Part shown: piece by piece, positions 34,020 to 46,600 of the stretch
Layout of the letters: every line of letters starts with the position of its first letter
How positions within the stretch are numbered: position 1 is the first letter of the stretch
Source of the DNA: Paraphaeosphaeria minitans
Taxonomy: Eukaryota; Ascomycota; Dothideomycetes; Pleosporales; Didymosphaeriaceae
Direction of reading: 5' to 3'
Length of the DNA stretch: 64,000 bases
Assembly (NCBI GenBank): GCA_015832175.1
Contig: WJXW01000001.1
Coordinates: forward strand, 3,968,001-4,032,000
Translations under genes and position numbers: made by a program
The notes under the pieces: generated by a model
What the model was told of the DNA's origin: nothing
Seen by the model: the letters and a program-made list of their open reading frames with translations, nothing else
Database searches by the model: none

Positions 34020-37000
34020 GCGGGAAAAGTCTAAGCTTTACCTATAACCTAGGTATAGTAAGGCGCCTACTAATTTATATCTTACTAGGCATAAAGCGCA
34101 CGTGTAGCGCAGCTAAAAATATAGGTCTAGAGAGGGAACTCTAAACAATTCTTAACCTATAAACTAATATTAGCCTAATTAGCTAGATTATTACTATTAA
34201 AATAAATCTAAAGCCTATTAAAGGGGCTAGGCTCTCTAAACTAGAATAGATTAGGGCCTAAAGGTAAAGTACCTACGCTGCTTATACGCTCTAGGTGCGT
34301 ATTACAGATAATATAGAGATAGAGCGTAGAATAAAAACTACTATTTATAGTGTTAATAAAAAAGGGATTCCTCTCCTACTTAGCAACCCTTTCCTATAAG
34401 AAGGTAATATCTACCTTAATTACAGCTTATAAACATAGCGCTAGGGCTATACTACAGCTTTAATATAGCTTGTTACTGTAAAGGACTTTAAAAATAATAT
34501 AAAGTATACTAGCTTAGATTTGTTTCTTCTAAAGGTCTTATAAACAACTAGTATAAGCTTAGAGCACCTAGCGCATATTAATAAAACACGTATAGCGTAA
34601 GTACTACGTATTCCTAATATATTACACAAATATAGTAACATATTTAATAAAAAAGCAGTGTCTACTCTACTAAATTTTAAAGAGTCTAATTATATTATCC
34701 CTATTATAGAGAGAAAGGAACCTCCTTATAGACTACTTTATAATCTCTTAGAGCGGGAGCTTAAGGTACTTTAAGAGTATTTAGAAGATGTCTTAAAAAA
34801 AGGATAGATTAAGTATAGCACTAGCCTAGCTAGAGCACTAATTCTATTCGCCCCTAAGAAAGATAGCACACTATAGCTTTATATAAATTATTAGGGCCTT
34901 AACATAATTACTATTAAGAATTATTACCTACTACTCTTAGTTAGAGAGACGCTTAACCGCCTATTAGGCGTATACTATTATACAACCCTTAATCTTTATA
35001 ACACCTACTATAGAATTTAGATCTAGGTAGGAGATAAGTAGAAAACTATATTCTAAACTTACTATAGCTACTTTAAATACTTAGTAATGCTATTTAGCTT
35101 AATTAATACCTCTACGAGCTTCTAGGCCTATATTAATAAGGCACTAGCACTACACCTAGATTATATATATATTATGTATCTAGATAATATACTTATTTAT
35201 ACCTATAATAAGGATCTTACGCTTTATTAGCGTGCTATCTACGCTATGCTTAAATTACTACGTAAAGCTAAACTTTTTATTAATTTAACTAAGTGCATAT
35301 TTGCCTTAGGCAAAGTCTACTTCCTTAGTTTTATTATAACTACGCAAAGAATCCGCGCTAATCCTATATATATAGTAACTATTATAGAATAACTATAGCT
35401 AACTAGTATCTAAGAGCTCTAGTTATTTCTAGACTTTATAAACTTTTATAGGCGATTTATTAAAGCATATATATAAGAAACCGCTCCTCTCTTAGACTTA
35501 CTTAAGAAGAACTAAGTGTTCTAATAGTTAGTAGAAGCTAATAATACTTTTAAAATACTTAAAACGCGCTTCTTAAGTGCGCCTATCCTATACTACTTTA
35601 ACCCTATACTACTAATCTAATTAGAGACTAACGCATCTACTTTTATAATATATAGTATTCTTTTATAGCTATTTAAGGACTAGAAGTGGCACCTAGTCGC
35701 TTTTATATTAAGAAAACTTTAAGTAGTAGAGCTAAATTATAAAGTATATAACCTTAAGCTCTTTACTATTATCTACTACTTTAAGCAATAGAGATATTAT
35801 TTAGATAGTATACAGTATATAATTTAAGTGCTAAGTAACTATAATAACTTACGTAGTATACGCGCTGTACAGAAACTAAACTTATAATAAGTATAATAGG
35901 CGATGTACCTAGCAGCTTTTAATTTTAAAGTAAAACACCGCCTAGGGAAAACAAACCTAGCAGATAGAATATTAAGAAGGGTAGATTATATATAGGAGAA
36001 CCTATCGCTAACCTATTTATTACCTACCTTATAGAATAAAATACTACAAAGGACTAAGCATAGTAGAGTAAGCAGATCTATAAATAAGCTAAGCTTATTA
36101 GGCACATATAAAACGTATGTTACTAATATTTATAGAGCTATAAAAGTCCCTACTACTAGTGCTATAGTGTGTACACTATACGTACTACGCTTACTAGCTA
36201 AAGTATTAGTTAGTAGTAAACCTATAATAAAAAAGTCTAACCTTATTACTAAAGTTTAGTAGCTTTAGTAAAAGAATACCTTTACTATTAAGTATATTAT
36301 TAGCTTAAGGCGTAAAAGAAGTACTTAAAGTAGTAATAAGGCGTAAGTATAGCGCCTTAATAAAATAAAAGTCCTAAGGTATAATAGTAGATTATACATC
36401 CTAGATAAACTAGTAATTAGGTAAAAGATTTTATTCTAGCACTATAATATATATATAGTAGGCCACTTTAGTATACGTAGAACGCTTAAGACTATTAAGA
36501 GGACCTACTATTAGCCTCTTATAGGTTAAGATGTTTAGAAGTATATAAGGACTTATACTATTTACTAAAAGAGTAAAACTCTAAAGTATAGTAAGTATAG
36601 CTAGCTATTACCTCTTCTAACGCTAAAGGATATCTTTAAGGAAGTCTTACTAGACTTTATAACTAGATTCCTACTAGTAAAGGATTAAGGAAGCTACGCT
36701 TTTAATATAATTTTTATTATTATATACTGCTTCTTTAAGATAGCTATCTATATCCCTACACAAAAAATATAGGATATAAAGGAATTTATAGAAACCTACT
36801 TCTAAAAGGTTATCTTAAAGTTTAGTATTTAGAAAGGTATTATATCTAATAGGGGCTCTACCTTTACCTTTACTTTTTAGGCAGAAAAATACTACTAACT
36901 ATAGGTAAAGCGTAGGCTTAGCACTACTTTCTACCCCTAAACAAATAGGTAAATAGAGCGCTAGAATTAGACGCTTAAATAATACCTTTACATATTTATT

Positions 37001-37132
37001 ACACCTTTATAAAAAACTAGATTAAACTGCTCCTAATAGCTTAATTTATATATAATAACTCTATCTATAATTTAATAAAAACAACGCCTTTCTATATAGT
37101 ATATAGTAAGCACCCTATCCTTACTACGCCTC
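34020..37132 (+). pseudogene. pol of P4 (protease to integrase)
   Basis: After the protease region the RT begins near 34690 and reaches the catalytic box Y-L-D-N at 35177-35188, then F-L-x-F-x-N-F-Y-R-R-F near 35430-35465. RNase H about 35600-35880. Integrase from about 36220 to 37132, with the H-H-C-C region near 36430-36560 and the catalytic core near 36640-36860 (L-D-F-I-T-R-F, S-N-R-G-S-T-F). It is cut by the F3 LTR before the chromodomain. Confidence 0.88.
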
Positions 37133-37327
37133 TGTTGTGGTAAAAAGGGCTCGAACTATCACAGGATATTCAGGAGCAGAGTTGTAACGAATACAAATAG
37201 CTGATTGTAGGAAAAGATGCCGAAAGGGCAGACTATATACAAAAGAAACGAGCCTCTTAGTAAGAATCCTGTAATCTAAATTAGTAGATCTAGAAAGAAT
37301 CACGGAAGTAAGTGTTTTACTTCAACA
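37133..37327 (-). repeat. 3' LTR of F3 (195 bp)
   Basis: TGTTGTGGTAAAAAGGG...GTTTTACTTCAACA. The perfect TGTTG/CAACA termini survive, and it is only lightly mutated. It is followed by caccccctagg, the complement of the F polypurine tract. Confidence 0.94.
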
Positions 37328-37823
37328 CACCCCCTAGGTGATCGCTTAAAGCGGATTACCTATCCTAAGAAGTAATCTGTAATTGTCTAAATCCTTCCTA
37401 AAGATCTTTAAAAAACTATCTAAAGGCTATTTAAAGATTAAAAAACTATTAAGAATTGTTCTTCTAAATCATCTTATCTTAAGAACAGCGATTCTATCAC
37501 CCCCTACTTATTGTAATAGCAAAACAATTACTATTTATCTTTTAAATTACAAATCTTATTGTGAATCGTGTCCAGAATCTCTTCTTCTGGTGGGTTAGGA
37601 GCTTATAAGCGTGGCACAAAGGCCTAGAGCGTAAACACTTTTATTTTGCTACTTTTTTTGCTTACTTCCTATTAACTATAAAGTAATTTCCCCGCTCTTA
37701 CTAGCTAGTAAGTACAATAGGTAGGCGCGTTTTAATTAAAAAGGAGTAGTAGTAAGAGAAATAAGTAGTAAGGAAAGAGTGTATTCAGCGCTTAATAATT
37801 AAATAGGTAGTAGAGTATATAAG
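37328..37823 (-). other. F3 3' region next to the LTR
   Basis: No gag-pol. It matches 48946-49446 of F2 in inverse. It contains the small frame 37383-37598 (separate entry), then an AT-rich stretch with the motif gctagtaag and inverted cttactagctag. It ends at the ATAAG duplicated by F1 insertion. Confidence 0.75.
37383..37598 (+). pseudogene. Small conserved antisense frame in F3 (71 codons)
   Basis: An uninterrupted frame opposite to F3 gag-pol, 55 bp inside the 3' LTR, opening at TTG with L-S-K-S-F-L-K-I-F-K-K and ending C-P-E-S-L-L-L-V-G. The same frame is open in F2 (49391-49176) with about eight differences, most from single transitions. A RIP-type TAA sits just upstream (from CAA), so the true start could be earlier. 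Very Leu/Lys-rich, no domain recognised. Frames this short can stay open by chance, hence low confidence that it codes. Confidence 0.3.
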
Positions 37824-38018
37824 TGTTGAAGTAAAACACTCACTTCCGTGATTCTTTCTGGATCCACTAATTCAGATTACAGGATTCTTACTAAGAGGCT
37901 TGTTTCTTTTGTATATAGTCTGCCCTTTTAGCATCCTTTCCTATAATTAGCTCTTTATATTCTTTACAACTCTGCTCCTAAATATCCTGTAATAGTTTAA
38001 GCCCTTTTTACTATAATA
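37824..38018 (+). repeat. 5' LTR of F1 (195 bp)
   Basis: TGTTGAAGTAAAACACTC...TTTTTACTATAATA. The end CAACA is mutated to TAATA. Confidence 0.94.
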
Positions 38019-38036
38019 GTTATAAGCCTAGCGCTT
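38019..38036 (+). other. Primer binding site of F1
   Basis: gttataagcctagcgctt directly after the LTR; see the F2 site (42519-42536) for the reasoning. One extra G-to-A change relative to F2. Confidence 0.55.
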
Positions 38037-38059
38037 AGAATGTAGGACAATTCTCCCTA

Positions 38060-41000
38060 CCTACTTAGCAACGCTTAAATTATTATACAACACTCTATTT
38101 AGAACCTCTTTATAATATAACCCCCTATTTATAATTACAAAAATTATTAAAATAGTAGAAGTATAGCTTGTTAATTGCGCTAGTTAGCCCTACTAGTTTG
38201 TCTAGCTTTAATTCTAAGTAAACTCGAAAGGAATCTAGAACTAAATTAACCTAGAGGCGATTAACACTCTAGTAATTAATTACGTAAAGCCAGAATAACT
38301 TTTGCTCTTATAGAAACTATCACTAATTGTAGATACAGCCTCTGTAGTGAGTATTTAATTATATAAAGCAGAGCTTGCTAAGTATAAAATAGATAAGGAG
38401 AGTTTTCCTTTATAAATAGTAGAATACAGAGTAGCAGTTTTAGACTAGTAAGTAGACTATACTAAGATACAGAATCTCTAGACTTAGGTAAACGCTATAG
38501 TATCGCCTAATCTGCTTACTCCTACTATAATCACTCTAGTTAATACACGCTAAACTACGCTTTAGTCCCTAATTTAACTCTTAAAGGAAGATCTTGCACT
38601 AAATAAAAGAGCTATATAAAATAATGTTTAAGCTTTATACTTTGCTTATCTTAAGAAAGCTAAGTAGGTAAGACAGAGTTCTAAGACCTAGTTTAAAGAG
38701 TAGCAGCTCCTCTATTAAAAAGCGAAGACCTACTTAATTAGCAAAATTAGCGGACTGCTTACTACCTAAGATTTCCTAGATGCAATCGCTGCGCGTATAG
38801 CACTAGATTAGGCCTAATTAATAAACTAACAGCTAATCTAGGATAAGACGCTAGGATAGAATTAGATTACGCTAGATAATCTAGGGAAAGTATTTTTAGC
38901 GCTTATCTAGGAGTATTTGATCTGATCTAGTTCTAATAAAATAAGTAGGGTATTTGCCACTTTTAATAGATTATTAAAATAATCTACTAACTCTAATAGT
39001 TCTAGTTCGTCTAATTAGATAAAGAAATAACTAAACTGTCCCTATAAGCCCTATGCTTATAGGTGGAAACTAATAGAGTGCTGAAGACTTTAAACCGCAA
39101 TAGCTAGATTACTCTAGGATAGAATATTATTATTTAATCTTACTAATAAAGAAAAATTAGAGATTCTTAATTAACTTAAGTAGTCTAAGTGGTTAAACCT
39201 TTGTAATGCGATTACAAAAGTAGAATAGAATAAGAAATAATTCTCTACTAAGACTATTAAGTATCCTAGTAGTATTACTACTGCTTTACTAAACCTATTT
39301 AATCTGCCTATAGATAATAGAGTATTAGGTGTCTACTCTACTCTATATTCTAACGCTTATTCTCTATTAGAATGTATAATACTAGATAGTGCTACAGCAG
39401 TTCACCTAGTTAACAATTACAAAAGACTTATTCCTAGGACGTTTTAATTATTAAATAAGAGTGTGGAGGTAGGTATATAAAGCCTCCTAATCTTAGGAAT
39501 TAGTAATAGACTAATTAAGAACGCTTTGTATAGGAAAAATAAGAGATTTATAGAAGATCTGCTACTCTAAGGAGTAAGAGTAGTAGAAGGCTTTTATATA
39601 AATATTATATTAGAAGCTCTTTTAAAGAAAGTAAAGATTTAGTACTTTAGTTTAGATTACACTCTTAGGATTAGAAGCCTAGAATAAAGCGTTATCTTAG
39701 TAGACCTAAGATGTAAGTATAACTTTACTTTCCTATAATATAAGCTAATCTGCTCTTATCTAATTATTATAAGTGTGACTACTAAAGGATTATCCTAAGT
39801 TAATATTAAGAGATTAGATTCTAAAGACCTCTAGCACCTTTAAGCAGGGTATATAGGAAGTAGAGCCCTATAAGCTCTAGTAACTACAGCCTAAGGTGTA
39901 AAGATTACTAGAATGTTAAGAAAGGATTGTGAGCACTACACTACTACATACGCAACCTAGGTAATCTCTAAAAAACTTAGAGAATAATTACCTAGGCTAT
40001 TTTACTTATTATTCTAAGATCTATTTAATATGCCCACTGCTTAAAATAGAGAAAACTAGGTTTTGCTAATTAAAGAAAATTTTAGTAAGAAACCTTATAT
40101 TTTTAATTTTAGAACAAAGACGCTTTCTAAAATAATAAGAGTATAACAGGATTTCTTAGCTCTTATTAATACAAAATACGAGCTTTAAATTACAAAAATC
40201 TACTAGGATAATAATACAGCAACACTTCTATAGAGAGGGAAATCCTAGTACAAATTTTGGGCTAATTAGGAAAGGATAACAATTAGTAGACTACTGCCTT
40301 ATACGTATAAGCCTAATAGCGCTATAGAAAGAGTAGGCTAGGAGCTTATAACAAAAGTAATTAAAATATAAATAAGCGTAAATCTACTATTAAATCTCTA
40401 GCCTAAGATTATATAAGCGGCATACTAGCTCTAAGGAATAATTCCTAGCCTAGTATTAGGCTATTAATCACCTAATAAAACGTTAGATGCTTAGTTTAGA
40501 CAATATTTTTATTATTTTAAACTAGCAAAAACATAATATAGAACAGCTAATCTTTGTCTAAACTAGAGTGCTGTCTACGCCTATAGCTGCTAAGTTTACC
40601 CTTTAGATTAGGAGCGTACAGCTAGGCAAGATAGAAGAGGATTTAAAGTAAATCCTAGGGGCTATATTAAATACTTAGTAGGCTACAAAGTTTCTAATAT
40701 CTACTAAATATAGATTCTCTAGCTTAATTAGGTAATTACTACACAAAACGTAAGGTTTAATAAGTCCTTATTCTATAAAGGATTAGAGGAACAATCTATT
40801 CTAAAAATAAAAGTGTTAAAAATAGTAGAAAGCCTCTAAGAAGGAGAGCTAAATAATCTAGGAGAAGCATATAAAAACGCGCTTAATATTCTTTCTAAAA
40901 CAAATAAGTATATAAGAACCGCTACTAGACCTATAGGTAACCCTTAAGTAATTAAAAGCAAAGTAGGCTAGCTAAGTAATTAGAAACCTAAAATACCTAC

Positions 41001-42323
41001 TACTAAGTAAGCTATAAGCTTAGCTAGCTAGTAGCTAAGAATTTGCTTAAGTAGGAAAGGAAGCACAAGACTTGTAACTCCTAATTAAATACTAGAGCTA
41101 GGTAATCTTAAGAGTAATCTATTAAGCGATTAAGAGATATCTAGCAGCCACTAGAACACCACTAGAAGAGCTAGCCCGCTAGAATCTAGGGATTTAATAC
41201 CCTATTTATTAGTAGAAACTAATTAGGTTGCTAATTAACCTAGCACAGATAACTTAATTACGCTAGATAAAGCAGATAACCTACTAGCGCGCTAAAGGCA
41301 AAGGCAGATCTATCTAGAGGTAAGTAGAATAAGTAGGCGAAATTATAGTAAAGCACTAGAAATTAACTAACTAATAAATTGCTATTTGCTATTGCAAAGA
41401 TTAAGAAAGCAAAATAATTAGGATAATTAGCTAGGGGGTAGGTAGAAGCTAAGTGCTTATACACTAATTACTAATTATCTTTAAAGTAATTTTAATGCAA
41501 TATTAGAGTACACGTTTATACTAGAAGTAGTAGAGGCCTAGTCTAAGTAAGAAGAATATATTACACTAAATATAATAGTATTTGCTTCTATACTTAGAAA
41601 GGCGCCTAGAGCGTCTTATGCAGCTTAGACTTACAGAGACAAGCTTACACTAGAGCTAACCCTATAGAAACACTTTTATAATTATCTATATAGGAAGCTA
41701 TTCCTCCTTACTGCTTATAAGGAGATCTTAACTTTGTAAGATAAAGGTACCTAGATAGAAATTAAATAATTAAAGGTGTTAGAGTAACTACTCCCTTTAA
41801 AGTAGGTCTTTACCTATAAGTTTAATTAAAATAGATACTTTAAAAAGTGCAAAGCTTAAATTATTATAAGAGGAGATCTTTAGAAAAAGAATACTCTCTA
41901 CTCTACCTATACTACTACCCTAGCAGTAAGATCTTTTTAATTAGCTGTAGCTCTAGCAGCAGAATTTAATCTAGAAATTTTACAATTTAATATAGTAGGA
42001 GCGTTTCTAAATACTCTTATTATAGCCGCTAATCTAGTAACTTGTGAATTACCTAATAGTTTTAAAAAGCTAGGAAAGTGTGTAAGATTAAATTAAGCTT
42101 TATATAGCTTAAGAGATTCACTACTTCTTTAGTATAAAGAATTTGCAGAATTACTTTAATCTTATAGACTCTTAGCTTCGCTAGAAGAGCTATGCCTTTT
42201 CTTTAACAGTAATTAAAGTATTATTATTCTATTTTATATTAACAACATTCTTCTTCTCTATTACAAGAGTAAAGAGAAAGAAGCCCTAGGTTTTTAAAAA
42301 AAGATCGCGAATAAATACAAACT
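38060..42323 (+). pseudogene. gag-pol of F1, first part (Gag to RT)
   Basis: Plus-strand copia polyprotein. The Gag Cys/His cluster at 39037-39081 reads C-P-Y-K-P-Y-A-Y-R-W-K-L-I-E-C. The protease site follows near 39390 (L-D-S-A-T-A-V-H-L-V-N-N). Integrase comes next, with its H-H-C-C zinc region at about 39835-39940 and D-N-D-T-A in the core near 40205. RT lies from about 41740, with Y-I-N-N at 42235-42246 (YVDD in active copia RT). Integrase before RT is the Ty1/copia order. It is interrupted at 42323 by F2. Stops are RIP-type, but fewer than in family B. Confidence 0.88.
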
Positions 42324-42518
42324 TGTTAAAGTAAAACACTCACTTCTGTGATTCTTTCTAGATCCACTAATTTAGATCACGGGATTCTTACTAAGAGGCT
42401 CGTTTCTTTTATATATAGTCTGCCCTTTTAGTATCCTTTCCTATAATCAGCTCTTTGTATTCTTTATAACTCTGCTCCTGAATATCCTGTGATAGTTTAA
42501 GCCCTTTTTACTACAACA
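42324..42518 (+). repeat. 5' LTR of F2 (195 bp)
   Basis: TGTTAAAGTAAAACACTC...TTTTTACTACAACA. The CAACA terminus is intact. Confidence 0.95.
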
Positions 42519-42536
42519 GTTATAAGCCTGGCGCTT
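42519..42536 (+). other. Primer binding site: complement of tRNA-Met anticodon arm
   Basis: gttataagcctggcgctt begins at the first base after the LTR. Its complement, aagcgccaggcttataac, would form the 5' side of a Met tRNA anticodon arm: stem CCAGG, loop CTTATAA, which becomes CTCATAA (anticodon CAT) if one G-to-A RIP change is reversed. Drosophila copia primes from a 39-nt 5' half of initiator tRNA-Met ending at this loop position. That is established knowledge; its use here is inference. Confidence 0.6.
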
Positions 42537-42599
42537 AGAACGTAGGATAATTCTCCCTGCCTACTTAGCAACACTTAAATTATTATATAACACTCTATT

Positions 42600-43650
42600 T
42601 AGAACCTCTCTACAATACAACCCCCTATTTCTAATTACAAAAATTAGTGAAATGGTAGAAGTACAGCTTATTAATTGCGCTAGTTAGCCCTACTAGTTTG
42701 TCTAGCTTTAATTCTAAGTAAACTTAAAAGGAATCTAGAACTAAATTAACTTAGAGGCGATTAACGCTCTAGCAATTAATTATGTAAAGCTAGAATAACC
42801 TTTGCTCCCACAGAAACTATCACTAATTACAGATACAGCCTCTGTGGCGAGTATTTAATTATATAAAGTAGAGCTTACTAAGTATAAAATAGATAAAAAG
42901 AGCTTTCCTTTACAAATAGTGGAATATAGAGCAGCAGTTTTAGACTAGTAAGTAGACTATACTAAGATATAGAATCTCTAGACTTAGGTAAACGCTACAG
43001 TATCGCCTAATCTACTTACTCCTGCCATAATTACTCTAGTTAATACACGCCAAACTACGCTTTAGTCCCTAATTTAACTTTTAAAGAAAGATCTCGCACT
43101 AAATAAAGGAGCTATATAGAATAATATTTAAGCTTTGTACTGCGCTTATCTTAAGAAGGCTAAGTAGGCAAGACAAAGTCCTAAGACCTAGTTTAAAGAG
43201 TGGCAGTTCCTCTATTAAAAAGCGAAGACCTACTTAATTAGCGAAATTAGCAGACCACTTACTACCTAAAATTTCCTAGATATAATTACCGCGCGTATAG
43301 CACTGAATTGGGCCTAATTAATAAACTAATAGCTAATCTAGGATAAGACGCTAGGACAGAATCAGATCACGCTAGATAATCTAGGGAAGGTATTTTTAGC
43401 GCTTATCTAGGAGCATTTAATCTGATCTAGTTCTAATAAAACAAGTAGGGTATTCGCCACTTTTAATAGATTATTAAAATAGTCTACTAACTCTAATAGT
43501 TCTAGTTCGTCTAATTAGATAAAGAAACAACCAAACTATCCCTGTAAGCCCTATGCTTATAGGTAGAAACTAATAGAGTGCTAAAGACTTTAAACCGCAA
43601 TAGCTAGATTACCTTAGGATAGAATATTGTTATTTAATCTCACTAATAAA
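42600..43650 (+). pseudogene. gag region of F2
   Basis: The N-terminal part of the copia polyprotein. The Cys/His cluster at 43537-43581 reads Y-P-C-K-P-Y-A-Y-R-*-K-L-I-E-C; F1 keeps the first Cys and the Trp, F2 the second Cys, pointing to an original C-P-C-K-P...R-W-K-x-I-E-C knuckle typical of fungal copia Gag. Upstream, 42537-43530 aligns with F1 but carries no motif I can name. Non-functional; start codon not assigned. Confidence 0.75.
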
Positions 43651-46600
43651 GAAAAATTAGAGATTCTTAATTAACTTAAGTAGTCTAAGTGGTTAAACCT
43701 TTGTAATGCGATTACAAAAGTAGAATAGAATAAGAAATAATTCTCTACTAAGACTATTAAGTATCCTAGTAGTATTACTACTGCTTTACTAAACCTATTT
43801 AATCTGCCTATAGATAATAGAGTATTAGGTGTCTACTCTACTCTACACTCTAACGCTCATTCTCTATTAGAATGTATAATACTAGACAGTGCTACAGCAG
43901 TTTACCTAGTTAATAATTATAAAAGACTTATTCCTAGGACGTTTTAATTATTAAACAAGAGTGTAGAGGTAGGTACATAAAGCCTCCTAATCTTAGGAAT
44001 TAGTAATAGACTAATTAAGAACGCTTTATATAGGAAAAATAGGAGATTTATAGAAGATCTGCTGCTCTAAGGAGTAAGAGTAGTAGAAGGCTTTTATGTA
44101 AATATTATATTAGAAGCTCTTTTAAAGAAAGCAAAGATTTAGTATCTTAGTTTAGATTACACTTTTAGGATTAGAAGCCTAGAATAAAGCGTTGTCTTAG
44201 TAGACCTAAGATGTGAGTATAACTTTACTTTCCTATAATATAAGCTAATCCGCTCTTGTCTAATTATTATAAGTGTAACTACTAAAGGATTATCCTAGGT
44301 TAATATTAAGAGATTAGATTCTAAGGACCTCTAGCACCTTTAAGTAGGGTATATAGGAAGTAGAGCCCTATAAGCTCTAGTAACTATAGCCTAAGGTGTA
44401 AAGATTACTAGAATGTTAAGAAAGGATTGCGAGCACTATACTACTATATACGTAACCTAGGTAATCTCTAGGAGACCTAGAGAATAATTACCTAGGCTAT
44501 TTTACTTATTATCCTAGGATCTATTTAATATGCCTACTAGTTAAAATAGAGAAAACTAGGTTTTACTAATTAAAGAAGATTTTAGTAAGAAACCTTACGT
44601 TTTTAATCTTAGAACAAAGACGCTTTCTAAAATAATAAGAGTGTAGTAGGATTTCTTAGCTCTTATTAATACAAAATATAAGCTTTAAATTACAAAAATC
44701 TACTAAGATAATAATATAGTAACACTTCTATAGAGAGGGAAATCCTAGTACAAATTTTGGGCTAATTAGGAAGGGATAATAATTAGTAGACTACTGCCCT
44801 ATACACATAAGCCTAATAGTGCTATAGAAAGAGTAGGCTAGAAGCTTATAATAAAAGTAATTAAAATGTGAATAAGTATAAATCTGCTATTAAATCTCTA
44901 GCCTAAGATTATATAAGCGGCATACTAGCTCTAAGGAATAATTCCTAGCCTAGTATTAGGCTATTAATTACCTAATAAAACGTTAGATGCTTAGTTTAGA
45001 TAATATTTTTATTATTTTAAACTAGTAAAAATATAATATAGGATAGCTAATCTTTGTCTAAACTAGAGTGTTGTCTACGCCTATAGCTACTAAGCTTACC
45101 CTTTAGATTAGGAGCGTGTAGCTAGGTAAGATAGAAGAGGATTTAAAGTAAATCCTAGGGGCTATATTAGATACCTAGTAGGCTATAAAGCTTCTAATAT
45201 CTACTAAATATAGATTCCCTAGCTTAATTAGGTAATTACTACACAAAACGTAAGGTTTAATAAGTCCTTATTCTATAAAGGATTAGAGGAACAATCTATT
45301 CTAAAGATAGAAGTGTTAAAAATAGTAGAAAGCCTCTAAGAAGGAGAGCTAAATAATCTAGAAGAAGTGTATAAAAACGCGCTTAACATTCTTCCTAAAA
45401 TAAATAAGTATATAAGAACTACTACTAGACCTATAAGTAACCTTTAGGTAATTAAAAGCGAAGTAGGCTAGCTAAGTAATTAGGAACTTAAAGTACCTAC
45501 TACTAAGTAAGCTATAGGCTTAGCTAGCTAGCAGCTAAGAATTCGCTTAAGTAGGAAAGGAAGCATAGGACTTATAACCCCTAATTAGACACTAGAGCTA
45601 GGTAATCTTAGGGGTAATCTGTTAAGCGATTAAGAGATATCTAACAGCCACTAGAATACTACTAGGAGAGCTAGCCCACTAGAATCTAAGGATTTAATAC
45701 CCTATTTATTAGTAGAAACTAATTAGGTTACTAATTAACCTAGCGCAGATAACTTAATTACACTAAATAAAGTAGATAACTTACTAGCGCGCTAAAGGTA
45801 AAGGCAGATCTATTTAGAGGTAAGTAGAATAAGTAGGCGAAATTATAGTAAAGCACTAGAAATTAACTAACTAATAAATTGCTATCTGCTATTACAAAGA
45901 TTAAGAAAGTAAAATAATTAGGATAATTAGCTAAAGGGTAGGTAGAAGCTAGGTGCTTATACACTAATTACTAATTATCTTTAAAGTGATTTTAATGTAA
46001 TATTAGAGTACACGTTTATACTAGGAGTAGTAGAGGCCTAGTCTAAGCAAGAAAAATATATTATACTAAATATAATAGTATTTACTTCTATACTTAGAAA
46101 GGCGCCTAGAGCGTCTTATATAGCTTGGACTTACAGAGACAAGCTTACACTAGAGCTAACCCTATAGAAACACCTTTATAATTATCTATATAGGAAGCTA
46201 TTCCTCCTTGCCGCTTACAAGGAGATCTCGACTTTATAAAATAAAGGTACCTAGATAGAGATTAAATAATTAGAGGTGTTAGAGTAACTACTCCCTTTAA
46301 AGTGGGTCTTTACCTATAAGTTTAATTAAAATAGATACTTTAAAAAGTGTAAAGCTTAAATTGTTATAAGAGGAGATCTTTAGAAAAAGAATACTCTCTA
46401 CTCTACCTATACTGCTACCCTAGTAGTAAGATCTTTTTAATTAGCTATAGCTCTGGCAGCAGAATTTAATCTAGAAATCTTATAATTTAATATAGTAGGA
46501 GCGTTTCTAAATGCTCTTATTATAGCCGCTAATCTAGTAACTTATAAATTACCTAATAGTTTTAAAAAGCTAGGAAAGTGTGTAAGATTAAATTAAGCTT

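Larger units (their letters stand above)
32706..37132 (+). mobile_element. B copy P4: 5' LTR to integrase; interrupted by F3
   Basis: Plus-strand copy: LTR 32706-32921, gag, and pol up to the integrase C-terminal part at 37132, where the copia element F3 begins. The LTR keeps more CA and TG than those of the other copies, which fits a late insertion. Left flank TTAAC (32701-32705); right flank of the break GCCTC (37128-37132). Chromodomain, 3' region and 3' LTR are expected right of the window. Confidence 0.9.
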
